From Mytilinidion resinicola (Eukaryota; Ascomycota; Dothideomycetes; Mytilinidiales; Mytilinidiaceae): 64,000 nt of DNA. The DNA lies in NCBI RefSeq assembly GCF_010093595.1, contig NW_022985444.1, positions 316,676 to 380,675 of the forward strand, written 5' to 3'. Below are positions 55,132 through 64,000 of the stretch, piece by piece. The notes under the pieces are model-generated. The model saw nothing but the letters and a program-made list of their open reading frames with translations, made no database searches and was not told the DNA's origin. Both the position numbers and the translations under genes were made by a program. How positions within the stretch are numbered: the stretch's first letter is position 1; each line of letters begins with the position of its first letter.

Positions 55132-57501
55132 TCAGACCGTGTGCCTCGGTTTCCAGTCGCGCTCGCAAAGCTGGGCGATGAAGTAATATTCGTCCTCGTA
55201 AGCGCACGTGTCAAGGACGGTCTTGAAGTGGGCGGCTTTTGAGAAATTAGTTATGCTCGAAGTGCGGGATTGCCCGGGTTGGCAAAACGTACATTTCTTT
55301 TCGAGCTCCTTGACCGTCCCGCGCATGAACTCGATTTGTTCTGGCTTCAGTTCGGCAAGTGCGATTTGATCGGCAGACGTCCAGTCCATGTGTAAAGGAT
55401 AGGTACCTCTATTGCAGAAATGGAAGTATGCCAGAAGGATCTTGGCACCATTGTGCAATTCATCTATGAGCCGGGGTCGATAGAAGCGTCGCTAGCACAC
55501 CTCGTTTATTAATCGGGCTCTGGAACTTAGAGGAGCTGATCTCACCTGGACACCTTGCATTACAGCTCGTTCATGGTCTCTTTTCGTTAGTAGCGCGCAG
55601 CTGTGAAGCAGCAAGAAGACGCAAAGATATATGGCAAGCCATGACCGTCGGTTGCTTTCGTAGACGAGGGCTTTCAGTCGATTGAGAACTTCCTTCTTGG
55701 TTGGTTGCAGGATCTCTGCTACGATAATAACCTCCATCTGTGCAGAAAATACCGGGGGCATGAGGATTTTTCCGCTACTTGCAGACTTTGGTCCATAGTC
55801 TCGTGCCTGCATGCCCAATGTCTCTGTGCCACAGATATGTGCGGCCCGAGACATCATACGAGAGGCGGCCCACATACGCAGTGTAGCGGCCAGAAGGCTT
55901 CGATCTTCTTCGCGCTTGTAAAACGTCAGGAATGTCAATTTTTCTGCTGACAGGGTCTTACCTCGGCATTAATCGAATAGATGTACGCCATGTTGTAAGT
56001 CCTACGCAGCAATGGATCCTGATCGTCAACCCAGAAGCGGATGGCTGCTGTGAGAGAGCTCTGTGCAAAATCGCGCAGTGTTTTTCCGGCTTGCTTCATG
56101 TTCGAAACAGCGTAAGGGGCACATTCATACGTGTACGGATTGCCATCGATCTTCCAATGCCGAGCGAGCGCATCGCCTTCAACGGGCCTGAATTGTCGGA
56201 CTTGCAGAGTATAAGACGTGTTTCCAACGCCTTGGGTCACCTGAATTTCTTTAACGGCACTTGATGCCCAGTTGGTAATGTCTATCAACTCCATCTTTTT
56301 CCATCGCGTTGTCCATGTCGGTCTTGGACAAACATCATGATCCAGCAGTTCTGCATCTGTAATCTTGTAACGAAGGCATGGTAGCCAGCGTGGTCTCTGT
56401 GAAGACTGGATACAGGTTCGACAGCAGCCCGAAAGACTCGATGGATCAGGTATGCACTTGATCGGCGTTAGCTATGAGTTTTACACAGAGAGCAAAGCTT
56501 TCATATACTCTAACACGCTGCATACTACAGCGGATACAAGCTCCAAGCTTCCTCGTCAATCCTGTCTCTTGTCTTTGCTCCGCAACCCGAAAAGGGCCAC
56601 GACGCTTGCCCTTTACGCCGCCATCCTTACGAGCGGAAGCCGTTTCTGAAAGTTCTTGAGTACCGTGGAAGTGAAACGGCTCGCCCTGATGATCAAGCGT
56701 AGGAACAAGAAAGTCCATGCTCGTGCTTTCATCATCTGGAGCGAGAACGCTCCAGTCAACATTCGGGTAATTTTGCTCTTGAAAGTCCTGAAAAGTCCGA
56801 TCTACTTCAAGCTGAAGTGCGGCTCCATAGTTAGGAATCGGAAGGTTGCCAAGCTCAGCCGGGCTTGATGTTGATGGTACAAAGGCGGTAGGATCATTTC
56901 CAGTCGACTGTGCCTTGAATGGGGGTAGAGAGAAGTCGGATCCAGGATGTTCCTGCCAGATACTATTGGCCATGAACATGTCACCAACCTCGGAGGCGCT
57001 GAAACTCTGTTGGAAATGGGGAGGAGTCGGATATGGTTCTGTAGATGCAAACAGGTCGATGTTGTTGTTCATATCCGTGGCTTTCAGGCCTTGGTCAGGC
57101 CTTGGGTCATTACCTTCAAATGCTGCGGATGGTGGTTGTGGTCCTCCCGGGAGGGGAAAGTCGTATGAATTGGTGGTTTTTTCAGACTCGGAAGTCTGAG
57201 GCGGAGTGAAGCCGTCGGCATGATCATTGAAACTCGAGTTGGAGGAGTCGTCTAGGTGTTCGGAGCTGGAGTTCCTGGAGGAAGAGTGAGAAAAGCGCGC
57301 TAAGGCGAGCAGCTTCTCAATGGGCACACAAAGTATCATGGCAGCCGCGAGCAGAATATACTGATGCACTTGGTCATAATCCAGCAACCTTGGGGTTGCT
57401 TTTGTGCGCTTTGGTGAGCAAACACTCGTCGGTGACAGGTGGCCAGATAATCGTTTGCCCCCGCGGAAGCGGGAGCCCGGCGGAGAGCGTGTTGGAAGCA
57501 T
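55132..57501 (-). CDS. Zn2Cys6 transcription factor, 719 aa, five exons
   Basis: Exons 57501-56509, 56456-55962, 55914-55546, 55491-55293 and 55235-55132 (introns 47-57 nt) add to 720 codons. ATG 57501 was chosen; a GTG further upstream is in frame. The protein is a nuclear DNA-binding regulator. The binuclear zinc cluster is C322, C325, C332, then C343, C346 and C358, preceded by RRGPFRVAEQRQETGLTRKL. It is split by intron 1 exactly before C332 and lies in the middle of the protein instead of at the N terminus, as in one fungal subgroup. Residues 1-310 are rich in Ser, Pro and Gly and may hold activation or regulatory segments. The C-terminal half is helical. It is divergent from the MobA-like gene across 492 bp, which suggests but does not prove that it controls that side. 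Confidence 0.88.
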
Positions 57502-57993
57502 TGTGGCATCGATGCAGTTAGAACGGTGGCGACATAATGAGGAGATGCACACGAGCGGGCTCGTGGCGAGGTTTCTGAGTACATTGCGCGTCAGGCGATA
57601 TAGCAGTCTTGAGGTTCAACAGTGAGCGACGTCTGGGAGCACGGCAATGAGGGTCGGCCGCTTTGGGGCTGGCGCCATCGGCATTATTGGCTCCTTCTTC
57701 CCGCACGCATTGCAAGGGTGCCAACGCCGCCGACCGAGCCCCTTGACCGAGCAACTCGGTCAGCACGCCGACACAGCGCAGAAATCCCGCCCGGCATGCT
57801 GCCCAGCCCCTCGGTGTGCCTCTCGGTGAAGGGTGAGCCTCCGACAGCCGTCCCGTCAAGCATCTCCGTCGCAGTAGAAGAAGCCTGCGCCAGCAGGTGC
57901 TCCAAAGTCTCACTTTTGTGCCGGTAAGCCTGGCCAGCGGCCCCTCTCGTTCCAACGTCGTCCGTCCTCTGCATCTCTCGTGCCCCCCGGCCC
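57502..57993. promoter_or_regulatory. Shared divergent promoter region, 492 bp
   Basis: Separates the start codons of the minus-strand Zn2Cys6 regulator and the plus-strand MobA-like gene. It is GC-rich. No operator or TATA box was identified with confidence. Confidence 0.5.
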
Positions 57994-58665
57994 ATGGCTA
58001 CGTCTGAACCCCCAGTTCCAGGCCTGGGCATCGCGCTTTTGGCCGGTGGTGATTCTACCCGCATGGGCTCTCCCAAGCATCTCCTCCCAGACGCCGACGG
58101 GACCCCGTTCTACCTCGGGCGGCTGAAAATGCTTCGCCAGAGCTTCCCTGAGGCCCAGCACCTTTGTTTGCTTCTTCGCGATGATTCCCAGCGGCCTTCT
58201 ATCTGCATCCCTCCGGACATGGACGTTCACGTGCTTTCGGTAGACGCCTCTGGGCGGGCATCACGCCAGAGAGGACCTGCGCTGACCATCTTTGCGGCCT
58301 TCAGTTTTGATCAGAGATGCTGCTGGTTGGTCATCCCGTGCGACTATCCGTTCCTAGCAGCCCCGGAATTGAGGCATCTGCGTGCTCAATATAGGGATCC
58401 AGTCACGTGTTTCAAGAACAGCCAGGGTTTAACAGAGCCCTTGGTGGCCATGTGGAGCCCCAAAGCTCTTTCGCATCTCGCCACAGACGCCATCTGTACT
58501 CGGGATCATCTCTCCGACCTGGTGGATGCACTTGAGGGGGCCAAGATCTTCCCACTCTATGATCACAGTCTCTTCAACGCCAACACGAGAGAAGATTGGA
58601 GAGATGCAATCCAATTGCTAACGCTTTCACCAAGCCCTCTTCCTGTAGCCAATCCATCAGGGTAG
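57994..58665 (+). CDS. MobA-like NTP transferase domain protein, 223 aa
   Basis: A single-exon gene from ATG 57994 (CCCATGGCT). The signature of MobA/IspD/GlmU-type nucleotidyltransferases, ALLAGGDSTRMGSPK, is at residues 14-28, and the metal-site motif PCDYPFL lies around residue 114. These enzymes load GTP or CTP onto molybdopterin or another acceptor. EPLVAMWSP and FNANTREDW are further MobA-like blocks near the C terminus. Filamentous fung normally make molybdenum cofactor without a bacterial-type MobA, so a different nucleotidyl transfer is possible. Homologous proteins exist in ascomycetes but their substrate is not known to me. GC-rich codons, no introns and the bacterial-looking fold leave room for ancient transfer. 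The gene is divergent from the Zn2Cys6 regulator. Confidence 0.82.
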   Translation: MATSEPPVPGLGIALLAGGDSTRMGSPKHLLPDADGTPFYLGRLKMLRQSFPEAQHLCLLLRDDSQRPSICIPPDMDVHVLSVDASGRASRQRGPALTIFAAFSFDQRCCWLVIPCDYPFLAAPELRHLRAQYRDPVTCFKNSQGLTEPLVAMWSPKALSHLATDAICTRDHLSDLVDALEGAKIFPLYDHSLFNANTREDWRDAIQLLTLSPSPLPVANPSG

Positions 58666-59011
58666 AGTCGGCACACGATAAGGCAGCGCCTGTTTCCCGC
58701 CCTCACGGTATTGCTTCTTGCGCGCTATTGGGTAGCCTTGTGACTCTCAGCCTTCCCCCCACTTGCACACCCCTGGAGCGAGCCTTGTGGTGTGGTATAT
58801 CTGCAGCTTTATCGATCCTATCAACTTCACGTGTGGAACAGTCTCCCCGCTCTGCTGACTCAGGCAAATAAATCGCATGAGGCTCAAAACGTGGGCCAAG
58901 TTAAGAGGCAACTAGCCTTCCGACTCGTTCTTGCGACCGTCTCGGTCGAACCACAACCCTTATTCTTTGCAATTTTGTCTCGCCAATTTCCTTTGCTCAA
59001 ACTCTGCATAT
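58666..59011. promoter_or_regulatory. Upstream region of the dioxygenase gene
   Basis: 346 bp between the MobA-like stop and the dioxygenase ATG. Contains a TTCACGTG motif near 58827-58834. No gene seen. Confidence 0.35.
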
Positions 59012-60397
59012 ATGGCTCCGCATGCTGAAGAACCGTTTTTGGACTTGTCAGGCTACACACCGTCGTCGGAGACTATCGCCGAATTGAAACGAAAGCTTCG
59101 CATCTGTCATGCACGGTCCTTCCCAACCGCATCCTGGGTGACTCCTGAGACTCACCTCGTCGACTCGCATGAGATAGTCCGTGCAGAAGAATACCCAATC
59201 CTCCAGCTCTCCCTCGAGGATTTGAGAGAACTTGAAGATGCTTTCAGTTTCTTCAACTGTAAGCGCGTAGATAAGGGCGATGCTATTTGCGCGTACTAAC
59301 CATTGCGCAGCGACGGCATTGCCGTTGAATCAACTGCAGGCTGAGCACTTTCCCCTGCCCACTCTCTCCCGTAGGATTCACCAGCATCGTGTTTTACTAC
59401 CAACGACTCAGCCGTATTTCATAATCCGGGGCTTAAAACCTCAATGGTTTAGCAAGTACAAGAATATCGTCATCTTCACGGGGCTTGCGAGCCATGTAGG
59501 TACCAAGCGAGCGCTGGCACCTGGCGACCCCAACGTTCTCCGTGCGCCCCTCTTCCTCCACACCTTTGCGAGTATTCCTAATGCGATTCACAGATCACGT
59601 TACTAATATGAAATCTTCTGGGGAAAATGAGAAAGAGACGTATCGCGGACCAGCTAACAGGAGCACTGCTTTGGTATGTCAAGCATTCATACATCTTATT
59701 ATTTCAAGCTAATCGTCAGCCATTTCACACGGACTACGGCTCCATTCTCTCCTTTTACGTTCTGTCCAAAGCTGCGTCCGGCGGCGATATTTATCTGGCA
59801 GATATCGATGACATCTCGCGCCAGATTGCGGCGAGCAGACCAGACGTGTTGAGCACACTGCGCCAATCATTCCTAAATATCAAGTGCGATCATCCGCTAT
59901 GACACCCTCGAAACGCACTGATAGAACCATATAGTGCCAAGGAGGAAGGTGCCTGCGATGAGCGACCGCTGCTGTTCACATTGCCGTCTGGTCGCATTGC
60001 CGTTCAAGCTTCTCGTTCCCGCCTGTTCGGTACGACGTGTCGGCCACGTCCAAAATCGCTGCCGCCCCTATCGCAGCACCAAGTCGAAGCGATAAATGCC
60101 CTCCACGCCGCTGGCCAGGCCGTTGCAAAACGTTTGGAGCTGCGAAGCGGCGACATGCTCTTCTTCAACAATCTGAAAATGATGCATGCCCGGGATGCAT
60201 TCATTGACGGCAATGAGGACGAGAACACATCACAAAGGTACTTACTTCGCCTCATATTGAAAGACGATAGGGCAGACGCGCCATGGGAGATTCCGCCCCA
60301 ATTGGCTACGACGTGGGATGAGCTGTACAACCATCCAGACGAGGACGAAGCTTTTGCCATACATCCAGAACTCTTCTCGTACAAGGCTGCGCACTGA
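59012..60397 (+). CDS. TauD/TfdA-family Fe(II)/2-oxoglutarate dioxygenase, 394 aa, five exons
   Basis: Exons 59012-59258, 59311-59541, 59594-59673, 59720-59883 and 59935-60397 (introns 52, 52, 46 and 51 nt) add to 395 codons with every phase matching. The protein should be a non-haem iron oxygenase. The HxD iron motif is in LPFHTDYG across the third splice join, the distal histidine in NNLKMMHARDAF and the 2-oxoglutarate arginine in RYLLRLIL. YFIIRGLKPQWF and IFTGLASHVGT are typical of the fungal TauD-like family. Intron 4 contains an in-frame TGA, so the unspliced message stops early, but this is not a defect. The substrate cannot be told; taurine is only the family name. It may share control with the MobA-like gene upstream. 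Confidence 0.88.
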
Positions 60398-60925
60398 GGC
60401 CTGGTTTCTCTTTGGGATGGGTTGAACATCGCACTCCTTGCATTTGGAGACTATGCTTCTTCGCGGGACTTGCGAACCGGAAGATATCAATTTCAATACG
60501 TGTTTAAGAAGGAGCTAGAATCGTGTAGCATTGAGACTATTCGCTATACACTTGATAGATCACGGACGTCCCGTTAAAGTGAAGTTATCAGGAAGGGAAA
60601 TAAGCCTAGTGTCGCCGTGTATAACGCCCTTAGAATTCCTCCGGTTATCGAACTATGCAGTCACATCCAGGCGAGATTTAATGATTCTAGTAGCTTGGGG
60701 GCAGTAAATACAAATCTATTAGTCTGGATGTAACCAAGCAGCTATATGGCCATGCTTTTATCTCGCGTGAGTATTGATCATATATGTGGGTAATAAGTAT
60801 ATTTAGCAAGGTCTACAAAGAGGCTGCACGAGTGTTGTTTGGCGATCAAAATAGCGTCGAGGGGTACCAACTTTAGGGCTTTCTCGCCAGAAGTTTTCCA
60901 ACCGTACCCGCAGTCACTACTACTA
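60398..60925. other. Intergenic, upstream of the 351-aa gene
   Basis: 528 bp, AT-rich in the middle (60660-60820). The next frame is open back to 60839 without an ATG. No gene seen. Confidence 0.4.
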
Positions 60926-61981
60926 ATGAGTGCCCCCGCTTCCGCAATCCAACATCAGATCCTCGCCATCGCAAACAATGTCGCCTACGAGCACGCTCTA
61001 TCAACGCGCTGGAGCACCTGGCATTTCTGGAAGCATTACCATAAGATCAGCCACACCAACGCAATCGCCAAGGATGACGAGACCCTCAGCACAGAAATCC
61101 GGCAGCTAACATCACCATTCGGATCCTGCGTTGACATCGCATTCCAAACGACGGCAGCCCTCCGTGCACACCTCGCCAGCGAGCCCTCTCTCCAGCCATA
61201 CGCAGCCCACGTGCAGACCCTCGCGCGACCACGAAGCACCACTTCCGCCGACCTAGTCCACTGTATCACAGCGCTATTCGAAGAACATTTCTGCATCGTC
61301 ATCGACTTCAGCTGCTCCTTCACGGCCATGGCCATCGCCCTCAACGACCACGTAGACTCGCTCCCCTATCTGAGCATGGACGGCAAGACCATGCAAGACC
61401 GCCTGCATTACTGCGAGCCAGCCCACAGCTCTCAAACCGCCCAGCGAACCCTCACCCGCCAGCGTCTCGGCGCGGACGCCCTGCCGACCCCGTTTACGGC
61501 CTTTGATGACCGGCATCTCATCCGCAACATCAGTTTCCGCATTGCGGAGCTCGTGGATGACGTGGGCGGCGTGGTGCTGCCGCGAGCGAAGGGCGTGAAG
61601 CTCCACGCGCAGTTGCCCTCCCGGCCAACATGCATCCCCTCGGTCCTGTGCAAGGGGACGTACTTCGCGACGACGTGTAGAGTCAAAGCCGACTTCGCAC
61701 AACGCCAGGTCGTCATGCAAGTGCCGTATCAGGACTGGATGCTGCAGCCCGCGAATGCGAGTCTGCGCGATAGAGTGAGCAAGGTCGGCATACTGCAGCC
61801 GATTAGCGATGCTGTGTGTAGATTGGTTCTTAAGCTCGATGGGCCGCGGGATCGAAGTCCCGTGAAGGAACGTGTGGGCGTGCTTGGCGAGGTTGCGGAG
61901 GCGTTTGGGTTGCCGAATGAGGATTTTGGGGATATGGTGGATTCGGTGTATGGGGTTTGGGCTGGTGCTAATGTAGGTTGA
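60926..61981 (+). CDS. Hypothetical protein, 351 aa
   Basis: Single exon from ATG 60926 (MSAPASAIQHQILAIAN) to TGA at 61979-61981. Upstream in-frame codons to 60839 lack an ATG and are excluded. The protein is globular in composition with regions STRWSTWHFWKHYHK, DLVHCITALFEEHFCIVID and a C-terminal helix VGVLGEVAEAFGLPNEDF. No signal peptide or membrane helix is clear. I do not recognise the family. The high GC content of the third codon position and lack of damage argue for a functional gene. It is on the same strand as the dioxygenase 528 bp upstream. Confidence 0.7.
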   Translation: MSAPASAIQHQILAIANNVAYEHALSTRWSTWHFWKHYHKISHTNAIAKDDETLSTEIRQLTSPFGSCVDIAFQTTAALRAHLASEPSLQPYAAHVQTLARPRSTTSADLVHCITALFEEHFCIVIDFSCSFTAMAIALNDHVDSLPYLSMDGKTMQDRLHYCEPAHSSQTAQRTLTRQRLGADALPTPFTAFDDRHLIRNISFRIAELVDDVGGVVLPRAKGVKLHAQLPSRPTCIPSVLCKGTYFATTCRVKADFAQRQVVMQVPYQDWMLQPANASLRDRVSKVGILQPISDAVCRLVLKLDGPRDRSPVKERVGVLGEVAEAFGLPNEDFGDMVDSVYGVWAGANVG

Positions 61982-62880
61982 TTTGTTCGTATTTCTTCAA
62001 TAGACACTGTTTTTACGAAGAAATGGAAGAGAAAGAGTTAGAAAAGAAGTAAATAGAACGAGTGGAAAGGTAGAAAATGGAAAGGATACTTCTATTCGAC
62101 TCCCGCTTGTGAAGACTTAAGCATACTTAGGCGTTAATTATTGTTTGAGAAGTGAAGAAACTTTACCGTCGATGGCAATGTTAGTGGATATGGCGGTATC
62201 CGACTCCAGGGCTAGAGCGGGGAGCTTCTCAGTCTTATATACATCGAGATTTCCGCCTGTGCCCTCTTGAAGCAGGAAGTCACCATGAACGACGAGCATC
62301 TCCCACTTCTTCCTCCATACAGGTTGGTAATAGTTCTCCATTTCGTGACACGTTTAACATGTACCGCAGCCAAAGAGACCCACAGGACCTCGAAGGCTAG
62401 TTTGCGTCGTCCAAATGTCGGAAGTCTCCACCACCCAAGCGGTACATAGAGGATTTGACCGATTTCGAAATACAACAGGAACACTACGATCGTATTCACC
62501 GCTCCAGGCGCTCTTGCTGGTCGGTCGTACTCCTGAGGTCTATCCCTGGCTATTGCTGTTGTGGCTACTGCTGCTGCTACGACTCCTGCTGCAATCTTCC
62601 TTGCTTCAACGCTGTCGTGACGACAGTCAGTTGCATCGCGACCTGCGGCTGTCTCGTTTTTGCTGCTTACGTATTTTTCTCAATGACCAAGACAACACCT
62701 TCACTATAGTTAGCCGACCCCAAGACGACGACAACCTTTTATCCCAAACCTCGCCACGACCTTCCCTCTCTATCCCAAACCTCCGGCCGGCGCTCGGCCA
62801 TACAATCTTCCCCCTCCATCCACCAACCTCAACCTCAGCAACACCACCACTCCCCCTCCCAAACCTCCCAGCTTCCCACA
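61982..62880. other. Intergenic, upstream of EMC7
   Basis: Short minus-strand frames at 62138-62499 and plus-strand frames at 62455-62709 lack motifs. The EMC7 promoter side is pyrimidine-rich (62740-62870). Confidence 0.4.
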
Positions 62881-63160
62881 ATGCGCCTCCACCTCCCCCT
62901 CCCGCTCCTCGCGGCCCTCACCGCCTTCACATCCCTCTCCACCGCCGCCCGCCTAACCCTAACCATAGCCCCCAACGCGCTCCTCTCCTCGGCCGCCGCC
63001 CTCCCGCCCTCCACCCACGCCACGCTGCAATCCTCCGGCCCGCCGCTGCGCGCCCTCCTCACCAAAGCCAACACCTTCGTCTTCGACAACGTGCCCGCCG
63101 GCAGCTACCTCGGCGTCGTGCACTGCCGGGACATCGCCTTCGAAGCGCTGCGCATCGACG

Positions 63161-63197
<37 letters not shown>

Positions 63198-63815
63198 GGG
63201 AGCTGGTCTACAGAAAGTCGACGCGTGGCAGACGTTCTGGGGCAACGAGTGGGAGAACCGCGGCGAGAAGCGGGGCGAGGGGGCAGGAGGAGTAGTGGTA
63301 GAGGTGCGGCCCGTGGGGGTGAAGGAGTTTTATCAGAGTCGGGGCGGCTGTGAGTTTCCCCTTGTTTCCTGAAAAGGAGATGGATGATGATGATGGTGGT
63401 GGTGGTGGTGGTGGTGGTAGTAGTAGTAAAGGGATGAGATGCTAACGATGGGGTGATGTAGTTGACCCGCTGAGTTTCCTGAAGAACCCGATGATTCTGA
63501 TGGCGCTGTTTTCCATGGTTATTATCTTTGGCATGCCGTATTTGATGGAGAATAGTAAGTTGCGCTGCCACACCTTTCTCGCACGGTCAGGTTTTGCGAG
63601 ATATATGTGCTGACAAGCTTATTTGTGCAGTGGATGAAGAAACCAAGGCCGAGTTCGAGGAGATGCGCGGCAAGGGCGTGCTCTCCGGCGGCCCCACGCC
63701 CGCAAGCCAGCTCCAGAACTTCGATCTCGCGTCGTGGATGGCGGGGAAGACGGATAGTGGAACGCCGCCCGCGGCGATTGAGCCTGCGCAGGGGAAGGGG
63801 AAGAAGAGGGGTTGA
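62881..63815 (+). CDS. EMC7: ER membrane protein complex subunit 7, 248 aa, three exons
   Basis: Exons 62881-63349, 63462-63554 and 63631-63815 (introns 112 and 76 nt) add to 249 codons. The subunit belongs to the EMC, which inserts membrane proteins into the ER. Residues 1-23 (MRLHLPLPLLAALTAFTSLS) are a signal peptide. The luminal beta-sandwich domain has THATLQSSGPPLRALL, NTFVFDNVPAGSYLGVVHCR and ALRID. The family hallmark LKNPMILMALFSMVIIFGMP is the single membrane span, followed by YLMENMDEETKAEFEEM and a lysine-rich tail (GKGKKRG). An eleven-alanine run from GCC repeats interrupts the luminal domain at 63163-63195. This insertion is not usual in the family and could vary between strains. 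Confidence 0.9.
63163..63195 (+). repeat. (GCC)11 coding microsatellite in EMC7
   Basis: Eleven GCC codons in a row encode alanine inside the luminal domain, directly followed by GGGGGAGCT (Gly-Gly-Ala). Confidence 0.9.
63383..63428 (+). repeat. (GAT)n(GGT)n(AGT)n microsatellite in EMC7 intron 1
   Basis: Three consecutive trinucleotide runs fill the centre of the first intron and explain its larger size of 112 nt. Confidence 0.85.
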
Positions 63816-64000
63816 AGCATACTTGACGAGGGCCGAATGGATACCGTTGGCAGTGTCTGCTATTTCACTATCATGCCAGCGTCCATTTAGATTAGACGTT
63901 TGCCTCAAAGCTGCATTTCTAGACTTGGGAGCAATTGAAAATACCCTCGATGAGATCTCCACGTCATCATGTTTGTGTTGTGCCAAATAACTGGATTATG

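Noticed and set aside
59884..59934. In-frame TGA inside the TauD-like gene, first taken for a nonsense mutation or frameshift
   Set aside because: The stop lies in a 51-nt GT-AG intron; with all four introns removed the exons add up to exactly 395 codons and the family motifs join.
62415..63353. 312-codon plus-strand frame overlapping EMC7
   Set aside because: Its second half is an Arg/Pro-rich shadow of the GC-rich EMC7 exon in another frame; EMC7 itself has signal peptide, membrane span and matching exons.
1..64000. CRISPR arrays, rRNA, tRNA genes, Starship-type tyrosine recombinase
   Set aside because: No regularly spaced repeats, no recognisable tRNA B-box with a cloverleaf, no rRNA-like sequence and no DUF3435-type recombinase were found by eye.

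Overview
The window comes from a filamentous ascomycete (Pezizomycotina); the class is not determined. Genes carry several short introns of about 46-112 nt with GT-AG borders and TACTAAC-like branch sites. The families are typically fungal: HET domain proteins, a mid-protein Zn2Cys6 regulator, Ank-CorA fusions, HeLo-type kinases and a pogo/Fot1 transposase. No bacterial operons, CRISPR arrays, rRNA or tRNA genes were recognised.

Layout. (1) 1-14 kb is a decayed accessory region. It holds the 3' end of a pogo-type transposase and broken BTB, 3CxxC zinc-binding, DUF7587, fungal transcription-factor, HET and amidase genes. Among them sit one intact short-chain dehydrogenase and one small possibly secreted protein. 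(2) 14-31 kb is mixed. Intact genes are an F-box protein, a hypothetical protein, a CPA1-type Na+/H+ antiporter (five exons, one GC-AG intron), a delta-12 fatty acid desaturase and a 209-residue protein of unknown function. Remnants of an SDR and a glutathione S-transferase lie between them. A 204-bp TA-flanked inverted-repeat element sits in the F-box promoter. (3) 31-50 kb is a second accessory region, rich in families linked to fungal non-self recognition and cell death: a broken HET gene, an intact kinase-TPR protein (894 aa), a CorA-like membrane protein, an intact Ser/Thr kinase with an unassigned N-terminal domain (593 aa), a 5'-truncated HeLo-type pseudokinase and a broken ankyrin-CorA fusion. 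It also contains a 534-bp hAT-type element with an 8-bp target duplication and a three-copy tandem repeat. (4) 50-64 kb is mostly intact: mitochondrial phosphate carrier, UMP-CMP/adenylate-type kinase, Zn2Cys6 transcription factor, MobA-like nucleotidyltransferase, TauD/TfdA-type 2-oxoglutarate dioxygenase, an unassigned 351-aa protein and EMC7 of the ER membrane complex.

How the genes may work together. The clearest grouping is 31-47 kb, where two kinases of NLR-like or HeLo-associated type lie between CorA-like membrane proteins and next to HET remnants. I read this as a possible recognition/kinase/membrane-effector locus partly destroyed by mutation and transposon insertion; that role is inference. 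At 55-60 kb the transcription factor is divergent from the MobA-like gene, which is followed on the same strand by the dioxygenase and the unknown gene; this could be a small co-regulated set but nothing proves it. Exon borders are my reading of splice signals and frame; models whose exon lengths add to whole codons are stated as such.
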